Below, piece by piece: positions 47,901-58,168 of a DNA stretch of 64,000 bases. The stretch is taken from positions 1-64,000 of the forward strand of contig NW_025317406.1 in NCBI RefSeq assembly GCF_018873765.1. The letters are read 5' to 3'. Below the pieces are notes generated by a model. It was given only the letters and a program-made list of their open reading frames with translations. It was not told the origin of the DNA and searched no databases. The DNA comes from Telopea speciosissima. Lineage: Eukaryota; Streptophyta; Magnoliopsida; Proteales; Proteaceae. Both the position numbers and the translations under genes were made by a program. How positions within the stretch are numbered: position 1 is the stretch's first letter; every line of letters starts with the position of its first letter.

Positions 47901-50900
47901 TTTTCAACACCGTTCTCTTTCAATAATTCTAATTCCCTTCATATCCCATACCTTTGGTATTTACCCATAACACCTTTGGAAACTTCTAGTAAATTCCAAT
48001 TTTGCCATTCCTTCCTTTTTTTTTATACCCATAGCACCTTTGGAGAATTCTGTAAGTTTATACTTTTGCACTATCTCTGACATAATCTCCGTTATTTGTC
48101 CACGTGTACTACTACACGTGAGGGGGGGATTATGTACAATACACCTGCAGACATTGCAGAACACAAAACTTGCAGGAACATTGGTGCAAAACATAGAAGA
48201 TCAGTTTTCTCCACCATTGCCATTGGGTATCCTTCGTTATTGGGTTGAGTTTGCTGTAAGGGGGAGATTGAAGTATTGACGAGTATTGAAGATATTTGGT
48301 TGTTGCCTATTTGAGGACTTTCAGTTGGGTGGATACAGTGTTTTTCCGCTGCCTAATTCAGCTCGTTTCCACTACTTGCTGCTCTAGTTATTTAACTTCA
48401 AGATTTTATGTCATTATGACAATCTGAGATTCATCACTGGTTAGCTATTGAAGATCGTTAAAAGCTGCCTTTTTTTAGAAGAAATTCTAATCCCGGTTTG
48501 CTGATCATGTCTGTTCAGGTTTTGAAGATCAATTATTTTAAGTTCTTGAAGGTTTATTTGGGAGCTACATTCATCTGTCAAGCTGGATTCTGCTGCAACT
48601 TAGTTTCTTCTCATTTTGTTCAAGTTGGGCATTGATACTTTGTATGCGCCAATTTGAGGGGGAGTGTTTGCATTATTATGGAGTTTTTTTTTTTTTTTTT
48701 TTTTTCCTTTTAGTTCAAGCTGGATCTTCTTTCTTTACTTATTTGTATAATCCAGCTTGAGGGGGAGTGTTGAAGTACTGTTCATGTGACACTGTTCACG
48801 TGAACAGTGATTTGGTTGATATGTTTATCTTCTATTTTCCTAGTCCTAGTTGGAGTCCTAGTTTCTAATTATGTCAAGTCCTAATTCTACTGTGAGTTGT
48901 TAGTCTTAGTTTCAGTTTGAGTTGTTAGTTCTTGTTCTTTTCCTATTGTAACTTGGAATCCTATCATGATTAGGAATTCCTAATCTGATTAGGAGTTCCC
49001 CTTTCTATTGTAATTTGAGATTATAAATACAAGCATTATGAGGGAGACTGATAAATTTAACAGGTCTCTCCTCTTCCTCATCTTCGTCTCTTTCTCTCTT
49101 CTTCCTCCATTCTCGGTTCTGGTTTTCTTCATCTATACTCTCTAACAGAGTGGATCCTTTTTCTTCCAATGGTGCCGGTGGAATGTCAGGTCTCTCCCTC
49201 TTTCCACTGGCAATATCAGTATCTGTCCTCTCCCCCTGCAAGTGCTACCAGGCGGTAGTTGTAGACTCGGTTTTGATTGCTGGTAAATAGCACCCAATAG
49301 AAGGGGATATTGGGAATGAGATTCAAGGGCTTGAATCGCCTGAGTAAAGCCAAGTTCAGCCTAAAATTTCAGGCCAAACAGGTGTGATTTGGTGGGTCTG
49401 CAAGTTTTCTTCTCAGTCCCAATAATATTGACTAACAGGGATAAAGGAACAATAACAGAATTAGAGGGCAGAAATAAAAGAGGAAAAACAAGGAACCAGC
49501 AAGAAGGACAAAGAATAAAGTATGGAAGGGGAAAGAAAAGGAAGAATAGAACCAGAGAGATGAGATAAGGAAGTTCAAAACTGAGGTGATCAACTCATAC
49601 CTTAATCGAGTAGGAAGGAAGAAGAGAGTCATGAGCATACACAACTATCACCAAAAATCAATTGTTTCAATGATTCAATCCATTCAACTTAATCGATGAA
49701 TTACTTGCATGAACATATGTAAGACTCAAGACTGATTCCTAATCATAATCTGAAAATAGATTTTGAAAGTGACTCAACTTCCTACTCCTACAATAGCTAT
49801 CAAGTGTCAACAAGGGCAGAATAATAATATAATGAAAAATTACAAAAGTATCCCTAACAATTAAATAAACCCCTAACTATCCCTTGTGGACCAAAAGCCA
49901 GGTTTGGACCTGGTTCTTCTCGGTTTGGGTCCCCAGACTGGGTCATCAAGCTGATCCAGCCATGGAAGTGCAACTGCATCACCTTGGCAGCAACTCTTAT
50001 CCTTCAAACCTTACCCCTATCCTTACATGTCATCCATAGGTTACTTATATTCTACATCAAACCAGAAAATACTTTGGCCTATGAACCTTCGAAGATCTTC
50101 AATGAAAACCAAACTGGACCAATTGTAACCTTTATTTAAATACTTCCTTAACTTCCTTTATGCCCCTTTAACCTAATTTCTCTTGTTCTTCTACTTGAAA
50201 CACTAGTTCTTGTTGCTATTCATCTATATGCTAAATAAGGTTATTTCGTGAAATAAGACTATTGTTGTTTGGGGAATATGACATGTGTCAATGAGACACC
50301 AGCCAGGCTTTATTTATGTTGGAACAGCTTCCTCTAAAATGTCGATTTTGTAGGAAAGAGAGGAAACAATATGTATATCATACAGGAGCTTTAACACGGC
50401 GGACTATCCAATGGGGGGTACTGGTGGATAAATAAATTTTTTAACACCTTCCCGCTCCCAGGGGTACTCGATATCATGATCCCTGCTTGCTTTGATACCA
50501 TGTTGGAACCGCTTCCTCTAAAAGGCCGACCTTGTAGGAAAGGGAGGAAACAATATGTATATCATACATGAGCTCTAACACGGTGGACTATCCAAAGGGG
50601 GACACGGTTGGATAAATAATTTTTTTAACAATTTATAATAGATAAAGATAAGGTACAAGTACAATAGTGCCTCTAGGGCAAACACTAAAAAACCCCAAGG
50701 ACAATTCCTGGTGCATAGATGTCACACATGCCTAACTTGCATATAATAGGATGAAAAACAGAACTACTAAGACCTTTGGTAAACACGTCAGCCAATTGGT
50801 CTCTAAGTTTGACAAAAGGAACACAAATAAGATCCGAGTCCAACTTTTCCTTGATGAAGTGAACGATCGATCTCCACATGCTTTGTCCGGTCATGCTGAA

Positions 50901-53900
50901 CTGGATTATGAGCAATAATGATGGCTGATTTGCTATCACAATATAGCATCATAGGAAGAGTAACAAGAACAGCCAGATCCATTAGGAGACGTTTGAGCCA
51001 AAAAAGTTCACAAATACCATTGGCAATAGCCCGAAACTTTGCTTCAGTGTTGGATCAAGCTACAACAACCTGCTTCTTGCTTCTCCAAGTAACCAAGTTT
51101 CCCCCTAAGAACGTACCCTAGCCGGATGTAGACCTGCGATCATCAGAAGAATCAACACAATATGCTTCTGTGAAAGCTTCGAATCGTAAATGATCATGAG
51201 GATAAAGGACCCCTCGTCCTGGAGCTGACTTCAGATAATGAAGAATGCATAATATAGCTTCCATATAAAGGAGTATGGATCATGCATGTACTGGTTTACC
51301 AAACTAATGACATGAGCAATGTCTGGCTGAGTATGAGAGAGGTAAATTAATCTTCCAACCAGCCTCTAGTATCTTCCTTTAACCACTTATTCACCATTTT
51401 GCTCACAAGATGGGTATTATTAAGAGGAGTATCTACAGGCTTGCACCCCAACATACCTGTATTTGAGAGTTAAGGATATATTCGCATTAAAATTCCCCTG
51501 GTAGATCGAGTAACTTCAATACCAAGAAATTAATGAAGCTTACCCAGATCTTTAATTTCAAATTCTTTGCCTAGATATTCCTTGAGGCGAGAAATTTCAG
51601 TGGTATCATCTCTTGTGGCCACAATATCATCAACATATACAATGAGGACTGCAATCTTACCACCAGATCGCTTAATGAATAATGTGTGATTAGCATTGCT
51701 TTGGGTGTAGCCAAAGACACCATAGCTTTGTGAAATCTCCCAAACCAAGCACGGGGAGACTGTTTCAACCCATACAAAACACGTTTCAGTTTACACACCA
51801 TCCCCTAAGTTTTATGACATTCAAAACCTGGGCAATCTCCATATAAACCTCTTCTTCAAGTTTACCGTGAAGAAATGCATTCTTGACATCAAGTTGTTGT
51901 AGTTCCCATCCCAAATTTACTACACAAGAAATGATGACACAAATAGTGTTCATCTTTGCAACTGGAACAAAGGTCTCCTGATAGTTTATCCCATAAGTCT
52001 GGGTAAATCCCCTGGCAACAAGCCTGGCTTTGTAGCGATCCACTGTGCCATCAGCTTTTTGCTTCACTGTGAAAACCCACTTGCAACTGACAGCCTTCTT
52101 TTGAGGAGGAAGACTACCTAAATCCCAAGTGTCACATTTTTCCAGTGCCTACATCTCTTCAACCATGGCTGCCTTCCACTATGGGTCTGTAAGAGCTTCT
52201 AGCCAGTTCTAAGGAATAGAAATAGAAGACAAAGAAGATACAAAAGTATGATAAGAAGGAGAAAATGAATTATAAGAAACAGCTTGAGATATGGGATGTT
52301 GAGTACAAGACCGTTTACCTTTGCAGATAGCAATCGGTAAATCCAGAGATGGCTCAAGAGAAGGATCAATAGCACTAGAGGGAAGAATATTCCTAGAAGG
52401 AGCAGGTGAAGCCAGTGGAACTAAAGCTGAACCTGGATCAAGAGAGGCCGATTGGATAGGTAGAGTAGGCATTGTGGTGGTAGTGGTATCTGTCTATTGT
52501 TTACGAGATCTCACATAAACACGCAAATCTGGTGGTCTGGTAGCATTCTCCCCCTGAATGGTGTCATGTACAGTATTTGGCAATGATGGAGGCATGTCCA
52601 ATGATGATTGGAGAGTTGGTCATCTTCCCAAGTAGTAGAAATCTCCCCCTGAAGAGGTGTCACAGGGTAGTAGGCCACAAATTCATGAAAAAACTACATC
52701 CATAGTGACAAATAGGTGCCAGGAAGGAGGATGATAACACTTTTACCCTTTCTATCCTTCTCATTGTATTTTTCAGGACCGAATGACAGGGAGAACGATT
52801 GGTTATGGTGAGTGCAAGGTGGTCTGTATCTGCTTGAGGATGATCTCTCTTCAATTTCTACTAGTTCTGGTCAGGTTCATCAAACGGATTCCTCTTCCCC
52901 TACTTTATCTAATTTACTACATTGGTATAGGTGTTTAGGTCAGCTCCCCCATGGGGACTTTAGCTAGGGTTTTTCCTTCTTTATTTCAGCAATGTAATTC
53001 AAGTGATTTTTTTTGTGAGGCTTGTGCTTTAGCCAAACAAACTCGAAATGTTTACCCAGGTATCCTAGGCAGCTTTCCAAATTTTAGCAGTAGGATCAAG
53101 AAGAAGATAACCCTGAGCAATATGAGGCTGCATAGAGTTGATGAGAAACGACATCACCAACGAATTATCTGAACTCCATTTCTTCTGAGTAGAACCGGCA
53201 ATGGGAGGCCTCTCTGTCTCTCCCGTGAGATACTCGGAATAATCATGAGAATCAATAGATAAGTAGTACGAATGAGACCACATCTAATAATTACTCCCAT
53301 CCAGTTTGATGGAGCTCACAAGGAATGAAGGAAAATCACTGCGACTCATCCTTTCAATTCCAGTTGATGCAGTAGTAATCTCAGACATTGTTACCAGTCC
53401 AAGAAGTACTCCAGGTACGGAAGAGAGTCGCCAACAATAATCACACTCAGAAGAGATGATAAAAAACTACCACAATCATGTAAAGAAATAACAATCAGGG
53501 GATTCAGGGATTGGTCCCTGTGTAGAATCACCAAATAATAATCAGGGAGTGGCCCTGTGAAGATCTGGCAGGTCAGGGATTGGCCCTAAGAAAAACCGAA
53601 AGCCACAAAAAGGAAGGATTGGTCCCTGTGAAGATCTTGAGAAGTCTCTCAGATCATCAGATCAAGAACTTAGGTTGTATAGGACCTGAGAGACATCAAT
53701 GAAGCAAGGATCAAGGACCCTTGGTGGTCTAGAGAAGCTTCACCGAGGGCTAATATTCTACCGTTATACCCATATTACAATAACTATAATTTTTCATCTC
53801 TCCCTTCTAGTTCTGTATCTGTTTAATGATTCGGCTCGTGTCATTCATGTTTATGTTTTTAATGAAGTCTTCTTTAAAATGGTTGCTTTTGTAGACAGTA

Positions 53901-55191
53901 ATTCATTTTTCTGTTCACTTCTTTCTCTCATTATTGCTTATAGTTTTTGTTTCTGGCTTTTTATAGTCCAGAATTTGAAGTTTTTGTTATGACCACCCCA
54001 CCCCTCAAAAAAGAAGAAGAAAATGCGAAGTCATTTTAATCACTTTCCATGAAGTCTAATTAAAAAAAAAAAAACTTTCCATGAGTGTGCTGTGTTTTAG
54101 TACCATCTGCTTGTAATGAAAAAATCTTGTTGGAAGTTGGAACTAAGGATTTTCCTTGTTATCTGTAGGAGAATTTTCATAGTCACACTCTTCTCATTGC
54201 TGGACAAGCTGGGGTTGGAAAATCTGTATGTTTCTCCCCTCTATTCTGATAATATCAGGATGTTTTTATTTCTTTCAGGTTATGCTTCTTGGTTATACCT
54301 AATATATGATGTTTATCATACATAAAAAGCTATCTGAGTTACTCCTCCTTGGCCTTAAATCTCAGGAAGTATATCTATGATATCGAATAGTTGCTCATAA
54401 ACTGATTAATTCCTCTTGCAGCATGGTTAAGAGATCGCAAACTCATGTTTTGGTGAAGCCTTTGCTGAGTCCTTTCTGGATGTGATAAGAACCATTGCTT
54501 GTGATATGGAGTTTTTATTTGGTCATTTGTGTTCTGTGAATCCATTTCCCACCTGCTATTGTAATGATCGAGATCATACCCAACCCCAACCCAAACCCAA
54601 AAACAGCCATACCATACTTGATCCATTAGGGGTTGGGTGGGCTTCAACCCGCCTCATTGCCATCCCTAGTTTGGACCTTATGTTTTATTCAGCATTTGGT
54701 CAATCTTTTTACCATTTGATGTGTGGATAGAGCTTAATGTTAAGAATGATTTGTCATTTATTTATCATGGTTTTGGATACAGATTTGTTTTACTATTTTT
54801 CGTCGAGATATGCCATGACCAGTTTTTTGCAGCCCATGTTATTTTACCAGAGGATTCATCTTACTTTCTTCTTCTTTATTTTTTTTAGAGATTGCATTAT
54901 ATAGAGCTTGTATGGACTGGAAGAAATTCAATAAAATGATTGACAAATACCAACCAGGGTAACGAGGAATATAGTTTTGCTCGTTCCTTTAAATGTGTAC
55001 CTAGAACCTCAACCCCTTTAACTTTCGAAGGTTGTCATTTGTCATACTATTCAGAGACTTTATATCCTGAGGGCATTGTCTCCTGCAGGCAACTGTCCAT
55101 GTAATCGCATCACATCTTGGAGTAAGCTTGTGCGAGTGGAACACACCTACTCCCACTCTTTGGCAAGAACACATGCATAATGCAAATTCAG
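32925..55191 (+). CDS. RAD17: RAD17 checkpoint clamp loader, N-terminal exons 1-6 (partial)
   Basis: Exons: 32925-33122, 34859-34922, 42627-42739, 42923-42970, 54169-54225, 55089-55191, continuing beyond the window; 194 residues so far. RAD17 pairs with small RFC subunits to load the 9-1-1 clamp at damaged DNA in the nucleus and activate ATR signalling. Seen: acidic SSSDDEE near the N-terminus, basic stretches that could be nuclear signals (SKSKSR, SSKRTR), the signature [17 protein letters not shown] (residues about 106-122), Walker A GQAGVGKS (153-160), and HVIASHLG with [13 protein letters not shown] (exon 6). Phases are consistent across all five junctions; the exon 1 donor (GTTGTT) is weak. 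Introns 2 and 4 are 7.7 and 11.2 kb because of transposons. The Walker B, sensor and C-terminal parts must lie to the right. Confidence 0.9.
33123..34858 (+). other. RAD17 intron 1
   Basis: 1.7 kb intron with a C18 run at 33523-33540. There is no domain or repeat pair that I can support. Confidence 0.5.
34923..36593 (+). other. RAD17 intron 2, left part
   Basis: Contains a (CT)n tract (about 35343-35362), the dispersed repeat at 35362-35645 and a pyrimidine-rich stretch to about 36240 with recurring ACTTGCTATTT and GTTACTAAATCT words. Long plus-strand open frames here result from low complexity. Confidence 0.45.
35362..35645 (+). repeat. Dispersed repeat R1, copy 1
   Basis: Begins TGATGCAGAATTTCGGCAAG. 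Similarity to 58169-58475 runs for about 280 bp in the same orientation (GCCTGTTGTT, GGGTTTAG, ATTGTAATGARCCAATTCTA). The TG start and pyrimidine-rich continuation suggest a solo LTR, but no partner or target duplication was found. Confidence 0.7.
36594..36598 (+). repeat. Target-site duplication CTAAC, left
   Basis: CTAAC precedes the element 2 LTR and recurs at 41842-41846 after the other LTR. Confidence 0.7.
36760..41097 (-). pseudogene. Element 2 gag-pol, degenerate
   Basis: Gag starts near ATG 41097 and continues, after a shift near 40711, to a CCHC knuckle ([19 protein letters not shown], about 40345-40289). The protease motif at about 39990-39955 reads [13 protein letters not shown]: the catalytic Asp codon (39982-39980) has become Asn. 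Integrase fragments span 39719-39002. Reverse transcriptase lies at 38004-37530 (FAPV-type start, [28 protein letters not shown]). RNase H remnants run down to about 36760. Multiple frame changes and stops exclude an active polyprotein. Confidence 0.88.
41571..41781 (+). mobile_element. LINE 3' tail inserted in element 2 LTR, with duplication
   Basis: Insert 41589-41765 (177 bp) ends TTAAGTTGGGATAAGGCTGAG then (TTG)n, the plant RTE-like LINE terminus. It is bracketed by TATGAAGTAGGGTTACAG (41571-41588) and TATGAAGTTGGGTTAG (41766-41781), a target duplication of about 16 bp typical of LINE integration. The uninterrupted LTR at 36599-36737 shows the empty-site sequence. Confidence 0.8.
41842..42626 (+). 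other. RAD17 intron 2, right part, with another LINE tail
   Basis: About 42020-42075 reads CCCAACGTAATTGGGGTAAT, then GCTTAGTTGGATCGAGTTGTTGTTG, a third RTE-like LINE 3' end in this window. The rest is AT-rich intron up to exon 3. Confidence 0.6.
42971..44280 (-). pseudogene. Degenerate coding remnant, probable retroelement, unassigned
   Basis: GC-richer minus-strand text with open blocks at about 43362-43075, 43911-43660 and 44241-43981 in RAD17 intron 4. Some phrases ([28 protein letters not shown]) look like protein-coding history, but I cannot match them to a named domain. A LINE ORF1-type origin is possible. It is not continuous with the Copia RNase H that starts at 44446. Confidence 0.3.
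46353..46730 (+). repeat. LARD-like element 5' LTR
   Basis: 378 bp, TGTTGAAGTACT...CTTTAACA. It carries the 20-bp palindrome at 46375-46394, a TTATAAATACAAGC TATA box at about 46607-46620 and a CT-rich leader. Confidence 0.92.
46731..46742 (+). promoter_or_regulatory. LARD-like element primer-binding site
   Basis: TGGTATCAGAGC immediately after the 5' LTR, initiator tRNA-Met type. Confidence 0.9.
48768..49147 (+). repeat. LARD-like element 3' LTR
   Basis: 380 bp, about 97% identical to 46353-46730, ending CTCTAACA, followed by GAGTG. Confidence 0.92.
49291..50262. other. RAD17 intron 4 between elements 3 and 4
   Basis: About 1 kb of mixed sequence. The stretch 49860-50060 has the composition of an LTR or its flank (CTTATCCTTCAAACC, CTTACATG). 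No domain, LTR pair or target duplication could be fixed. Confidence 0.35.
50312..50635 (-). mobile_element. TRIM/SMART-like miniature LTR element with ATTTA duplication
   Basis: Two 130-bp LTRs (50317-50446 and 50501-50630, TGTTGGAAC...TTTTTAACA) enclose only 54 bp. The whole is flanked by ATTTA (50312-50316, 50631-50635). On the minus strand the interior starts with the primer site TGGTATCAAAGCAAGCAGGG (50500-50481), adjacent to the 5' LTR, and ends with a purine tract GGGAGCGGGAAGG (50459-50447) next to the 3' LTR. So it has both replication signals and essentially nothing else. LTRs differ at about 15 of 130 positions, so the insertion is old. It cannot encode anything. Confidence 0.9.
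52760..53063 (+). pseudogene. Inverted GAG-pre-integrase fragment inside element 4
   Basis: Plus-strand text in a minus-strand element: [14 protein letters not shown] (about 52775), LHWYRCLG (about 52918), then [35 protein letters not shown] (52954-53060), the HH-CC zinc region that begins Copia integrase. On the left the minus-strand integrase-RT linker resumes near 52745. On the right minus-strand gag resumes at 53064. This is an internal inversion or a template-switch product. Confidence 0.75.
53391..54168 (+). other. RAD17 intron 4, right end
   Basis: About 53400-53720 has repeated phrases (CAGGGATTGGTCCCTGTG at 53506, GATTGGCCCT, GGATTGGTCCCTGTGAAGATC) that look like the degraded 5' leader of element 4. 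AT-rich intron follows up to the acceptor CTGTAG before exon 5. Confidence 0.4.
54226..55088 (+). other. RAD17 intron 5
   Basis: 863-bp AT-rich intron between the Walker A exon and exon 6, with no additional feature seen. Confidence 0.55.
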
Positions 55192-56770
55192 GTACTTCAC
55201 TCATTTTCCCAATAAAATAACAACTGAACAATTCTGGTGGTCTGGATCCGCTAATTCGGGTCAATGTTGTACTGAATTGATACATGAAGATGGACTACTC
55301 TAAAATCCCCACCAAGGAGATCTTTTATGCCAAATGTCGACCAAGAAGATGATCTGTTTAATCTGTCTTGGACCAATTTCTGTTATAAAAACAGCTTTGA
55401 AACCAATGTGGTAAGTCAGCATGTAGTGCTTCCGGTTTTTCTTCTGGGATCTCCTAGGTGGTACCTGTTGAATGATGGTTAAGACCCCTCCTCATGTTTC
55501 TCTCACATGTCTACAATATGGGTCAAACTGATGATTATCAACTGTCAATCCATCCTGACATAATATTTCTTCTTACAAAGGTTTTTGCAACCTAGCCAGG
55601 ACCCAAAGTAACAGGTTTTGACTTGGTTGCTCCCCATTTTGAGACCTAGGAAAACCTAAGTTCTAGTGGTGATGAAAAACACTACATTTTCCGAAATGAC
55701 TAGCATCTGAGCAAATTTAGACCCTTCCCATCACCCGAGCATCTCCTTAATAATAGTAAAATTCTATGTTACCAAGTGCTTCCAATTATTTAGCTTACCT
55801 TTCCATGTTAACATGAAATGATACTGATAGCATACTGCTTCAGAAGTATGAAGTTTTCCTTCTTGTACCATTCTTATTTTGTTCACTTTTTCCTTTTTCT
55901 TTCCCCCTTTTTTTTTATAAGTATTTGCCGATGTACTTACTATTAAAGATGTCACAATTACAAAGATCACAAGTTCATTCCTTTTGACACTTGTAAATAC
56001 TATATTAAAGCAGTTTTCAAGGAAATAGGTGCCATAACTGATGGAAGGAGAGTTTTTTTCAAGTTTTCATCCTCTTAATGGCACAACAAGCAAATGACAG
56101 AACAGTCTATAGAGTGAACGAGGAAAAGGAAGATGCTTTGAAACTGGTTGACAAGCTTCCCTTTCTTTTGGACGAACTGGGAGGATGAAAAAGTATGCTC
56201 CCAGATGGTGTTGGGGATACTCTCCTATCAGGAATTCAGGATATACAAGGTGATATCCATAGGGCCCTAGCTTGATGTTGGAAAAGAGTGTCCTATCTAT
56301 ATTCTTATTGTTATCCCTGTCACTTCAGCTTAGGAGAAACAAGTTCTCAGCTCTACTTACAAAGTGTTATTCCATCTATTTGATATCAGATATACAAATC
56401 TGTTCCACTATCTGAGTCTATTTGAGGCCAGAGTTTCTGTTAACTGATTTGTACTGTGTCATGACTAAAGCCTATTCGGTTTTGCCATTACTGGCCTCCC
56501 CCCTTGCCTTTCTATTACCACTAATTTGCACCATGTCACTGCTGAATGTTGCATCCTATGGTCTTCTTTCTATATGCTGGAACTATCTCTAATGATTGTT
56601 TCTGAGCTTTCACTTCTTTGCTCTTTTTCCAAAGTTTCCTTGAATGTATTCATTTCTGATTCTTGTCTTTCTAGTTTTTTCATCCATCCATCTCAACATT
56701 TCTCAGGTAAAACATAGATTCTCAAACTTCTCATATCTACATATTGTGAGACTAGATACATGAATTTTTG
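55192..56770 (+). other. RAD17 intron 6, left part
   Basis: AT-rich intron DNA. I looked for the next RAD17 block (the region leading to Walker B) and did not find it. An open phrase near 56095-56185 (DALKLVDKLPFLLDEL) matches nothing I know. Confidence 0.4.
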
Positions 56771-56874
56771 GTCTCTTTAGAGACATACAATAAAATTGGA
56801 ATAGTGGAGCGAAGATTAGCATGGCTGTGCATGATGACATGTAGAAGTGAAGCAATAATACTAATCTTTTGCAA
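56771..56874 (+). pseudogene. U6 snRNA-like pseudogene
   Basis: GTCTCTTTAGAGAC at the start forms the 5' stem-loop of U6 (functional plant U6 has GTCCC/GGGAC), followed by ATAAAATTGGAA, GAAGATTAGCATGG and GATGACA in the right order and spacing, ending near TCTTTT at 56867-56870. The invariant ACAGAGA splice-site-binding box is altered (GGAGCGA). I see no TATA box at the expected position or upstream element before 56771. A dead copy is most likely. Confidence 0.8.
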
Positions 56875-57700
56875 GGCGGAAGGAAAAGAGAATGGAAAGA
56901 AAGAAAATTTATATCATTGATCATTCTCAACCATGAAAAAAGAGGGGGGATGAAGCATCTCCGATGGGAACATGACTTGTGGCCTCTTGAATAGTGAAAA
57001 ACATGCTAAATTCAAGCTATGAACTTGTAGCAATCCTCAATTGTGGATTTCTCGTTTGCTTGTATTCATTACCAAGTAAGGTTTGCACCGCTCCTCATGC
57101 CAAAAGGAATCTTACTACCCAACCCAGCTTGAGGGCAGTAAATTGCTTGGAAATCTACAATATTGATGAAGCCCATAGGATCCATTATATTGTTGCTATG
57201 CCTGCATGGAGATCACCTATGTATAGAAGTATGACTTGCATCCCTCCATAAGGACATAACTCTTATGATTTTTCAGAAAATTCCCACTACCTAATAATGC
57301 TCAAATCATGGGTCTGGTCAGACTCTGGTGCATACTACATTGAGATCTTGGCAAGTTCACCATGAGGTGTGACACAGATCCTAAGCCTTGTTACCACTTG
57401 GGTTCAGCTACATGAATCATGTTTTTCCATTCCACTGTACTTAAGGCCATATTTTCTGTTGTTAACTGGTAAGCATTCATGTCTTCACTCTCCGTGTGTG
57501 TGTTTTAAATCTAGAGTGATATTCAGACTTCCTCTCCTCTTTTTAAGGCCTCCATTTTGCACCATATGATTCCTTTCCAGTTCCCATTGGTCTATCTGTT
57601 GGTCTTTATTTGGCCAGGTCAAACCATTACAATTGACTATCCTGAATCTTCTCTCCTAAGGTGTTATTTCTAAATTCCCTCCAATGCCTTTGTTTATGTT

Positions 57701-57910
57701 TATCCTCAGTCTTGCCTTCATCCATCTCAACATTTTGACTGTGCAATGTGTCTCAATGGTTTGTGAAAGAGCTAAATATCATGTGATAACAATTCATTCA
57801 AATTTTATCCTCAGTCTTGTCTTCATCCTTCTCAACATTTTTGACAGTGCAATATGTCTCAATGTTTAGTGAAAGAGCTAAATATCATATGATAACAATT
57901 CTTTCAAACT
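57701..57910 (+). repeat. 105-bp tandem duplication
   Basis: TATCCTCAGTCTTGCCTTCA begins a unit at 57701-57805 repeated at 57806-57910 with a handful of differences (CTCAACATTTT, GTGCAATRTGTCTCAATG, GAGCTAAATATCATRTGATA). Confidence 0.8.
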
Positions 57911-58168
57911 CTAGCTATTTTTTCCCTTAGAAAATATCCAGGATGTGCCATTTTTGGATGGGTGCTGATCCAGCTTATCATATAATTACTGTCCACATAT
58001 TTTTCCATATGAATGCAGAATCCTTACACCAATCTGAGCCACTATGTCTTGGGAAATTTCTCATTTAGAGAGAATCAGGACTCATCAATAATGGGACATC
58101 AATGAAGCATGTTTTGGGGTGAGTTTCACCACTGATCCTCTTAAATTTTGCTCAACCCAAACCCACCC

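Larger units (their letters stand above)
46353..49147 (+). mobile_element. Non-autonomous LTR element (LARD-like), nested in element 3
   Basis: 2,795-bp plus-strand element with LTRs 46353-46730 and 48768-49147. It is flanked by the 5-bp duplication GAGTG (46348-46352 and 49148-49152). Primer site TGGTATCAGAGC at 46731-46742 and polypurine tract GCTTGAGGGGGAG just before 48768 are intact. The 2.0 kb interior carries no gag or pol; it has a doubled phrase TTCTGGTTTATTACCAG (about 47683 and 47818) and T-rich runs. The first 45 bp of the LTR resemble the LTR start of element 1. The LTRs differ by about ten bases, so it is fairly recent. Movement must have used proteins of another Copia. Confidence 0.9.
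44447..49290 (-). mobile_element. Copia retrotransposon remnant (element 3), interrupted
   Basis: Minus-strand pol: RNase H (44937-44628, [18 protein letters not shown]), reverse transcriptase (45968-45222; [24 protein letters not shown]) and the integrase-RT linker (46352-45970), continuing after the inserted element at 49148-about 49290 in the same frame. The 3' LTR boundary is at 44446 (minus TGTTAAGGATAAGAG) next to a polypurine tract (CTTGAGGGGGAG, 44458-44447). Upstream integrase, protease, gag and the 5' LTR are not found, so the element is 5'-truncated. It was whole enough in this part to serve as the target of the element at 46353-49147. Confidence 0.8.
50263..53390 (-). mobile_element. 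Copia retrotransposon remnant (element 4)
   Basis: Minus-strand element. Its 3' LTR (about 50263-50690) shares GACATGTGTCAATGAGACAC and TTTATTTA with element 2, and the 314-bp TRIM is inserted at that point. RNase H is fragmentary (50939-50685). Reverse transcriptase lies at 52067-51530 ([28 protein letters not shown]), a linker at 52472-52209 and gag at 53388-53065. A segment at about 52760-53063 is in the opposite orientation. No 5' LTR or primer site is recognisable to the right of gag. Confidence 0.78.

Noticed and set aside
49005..49241. Minus-strand frame crossing the right edge of the LARD-like element
   Set aside because: It runs from element 3 pol into the inserted LTR, so it is a junction by-product.
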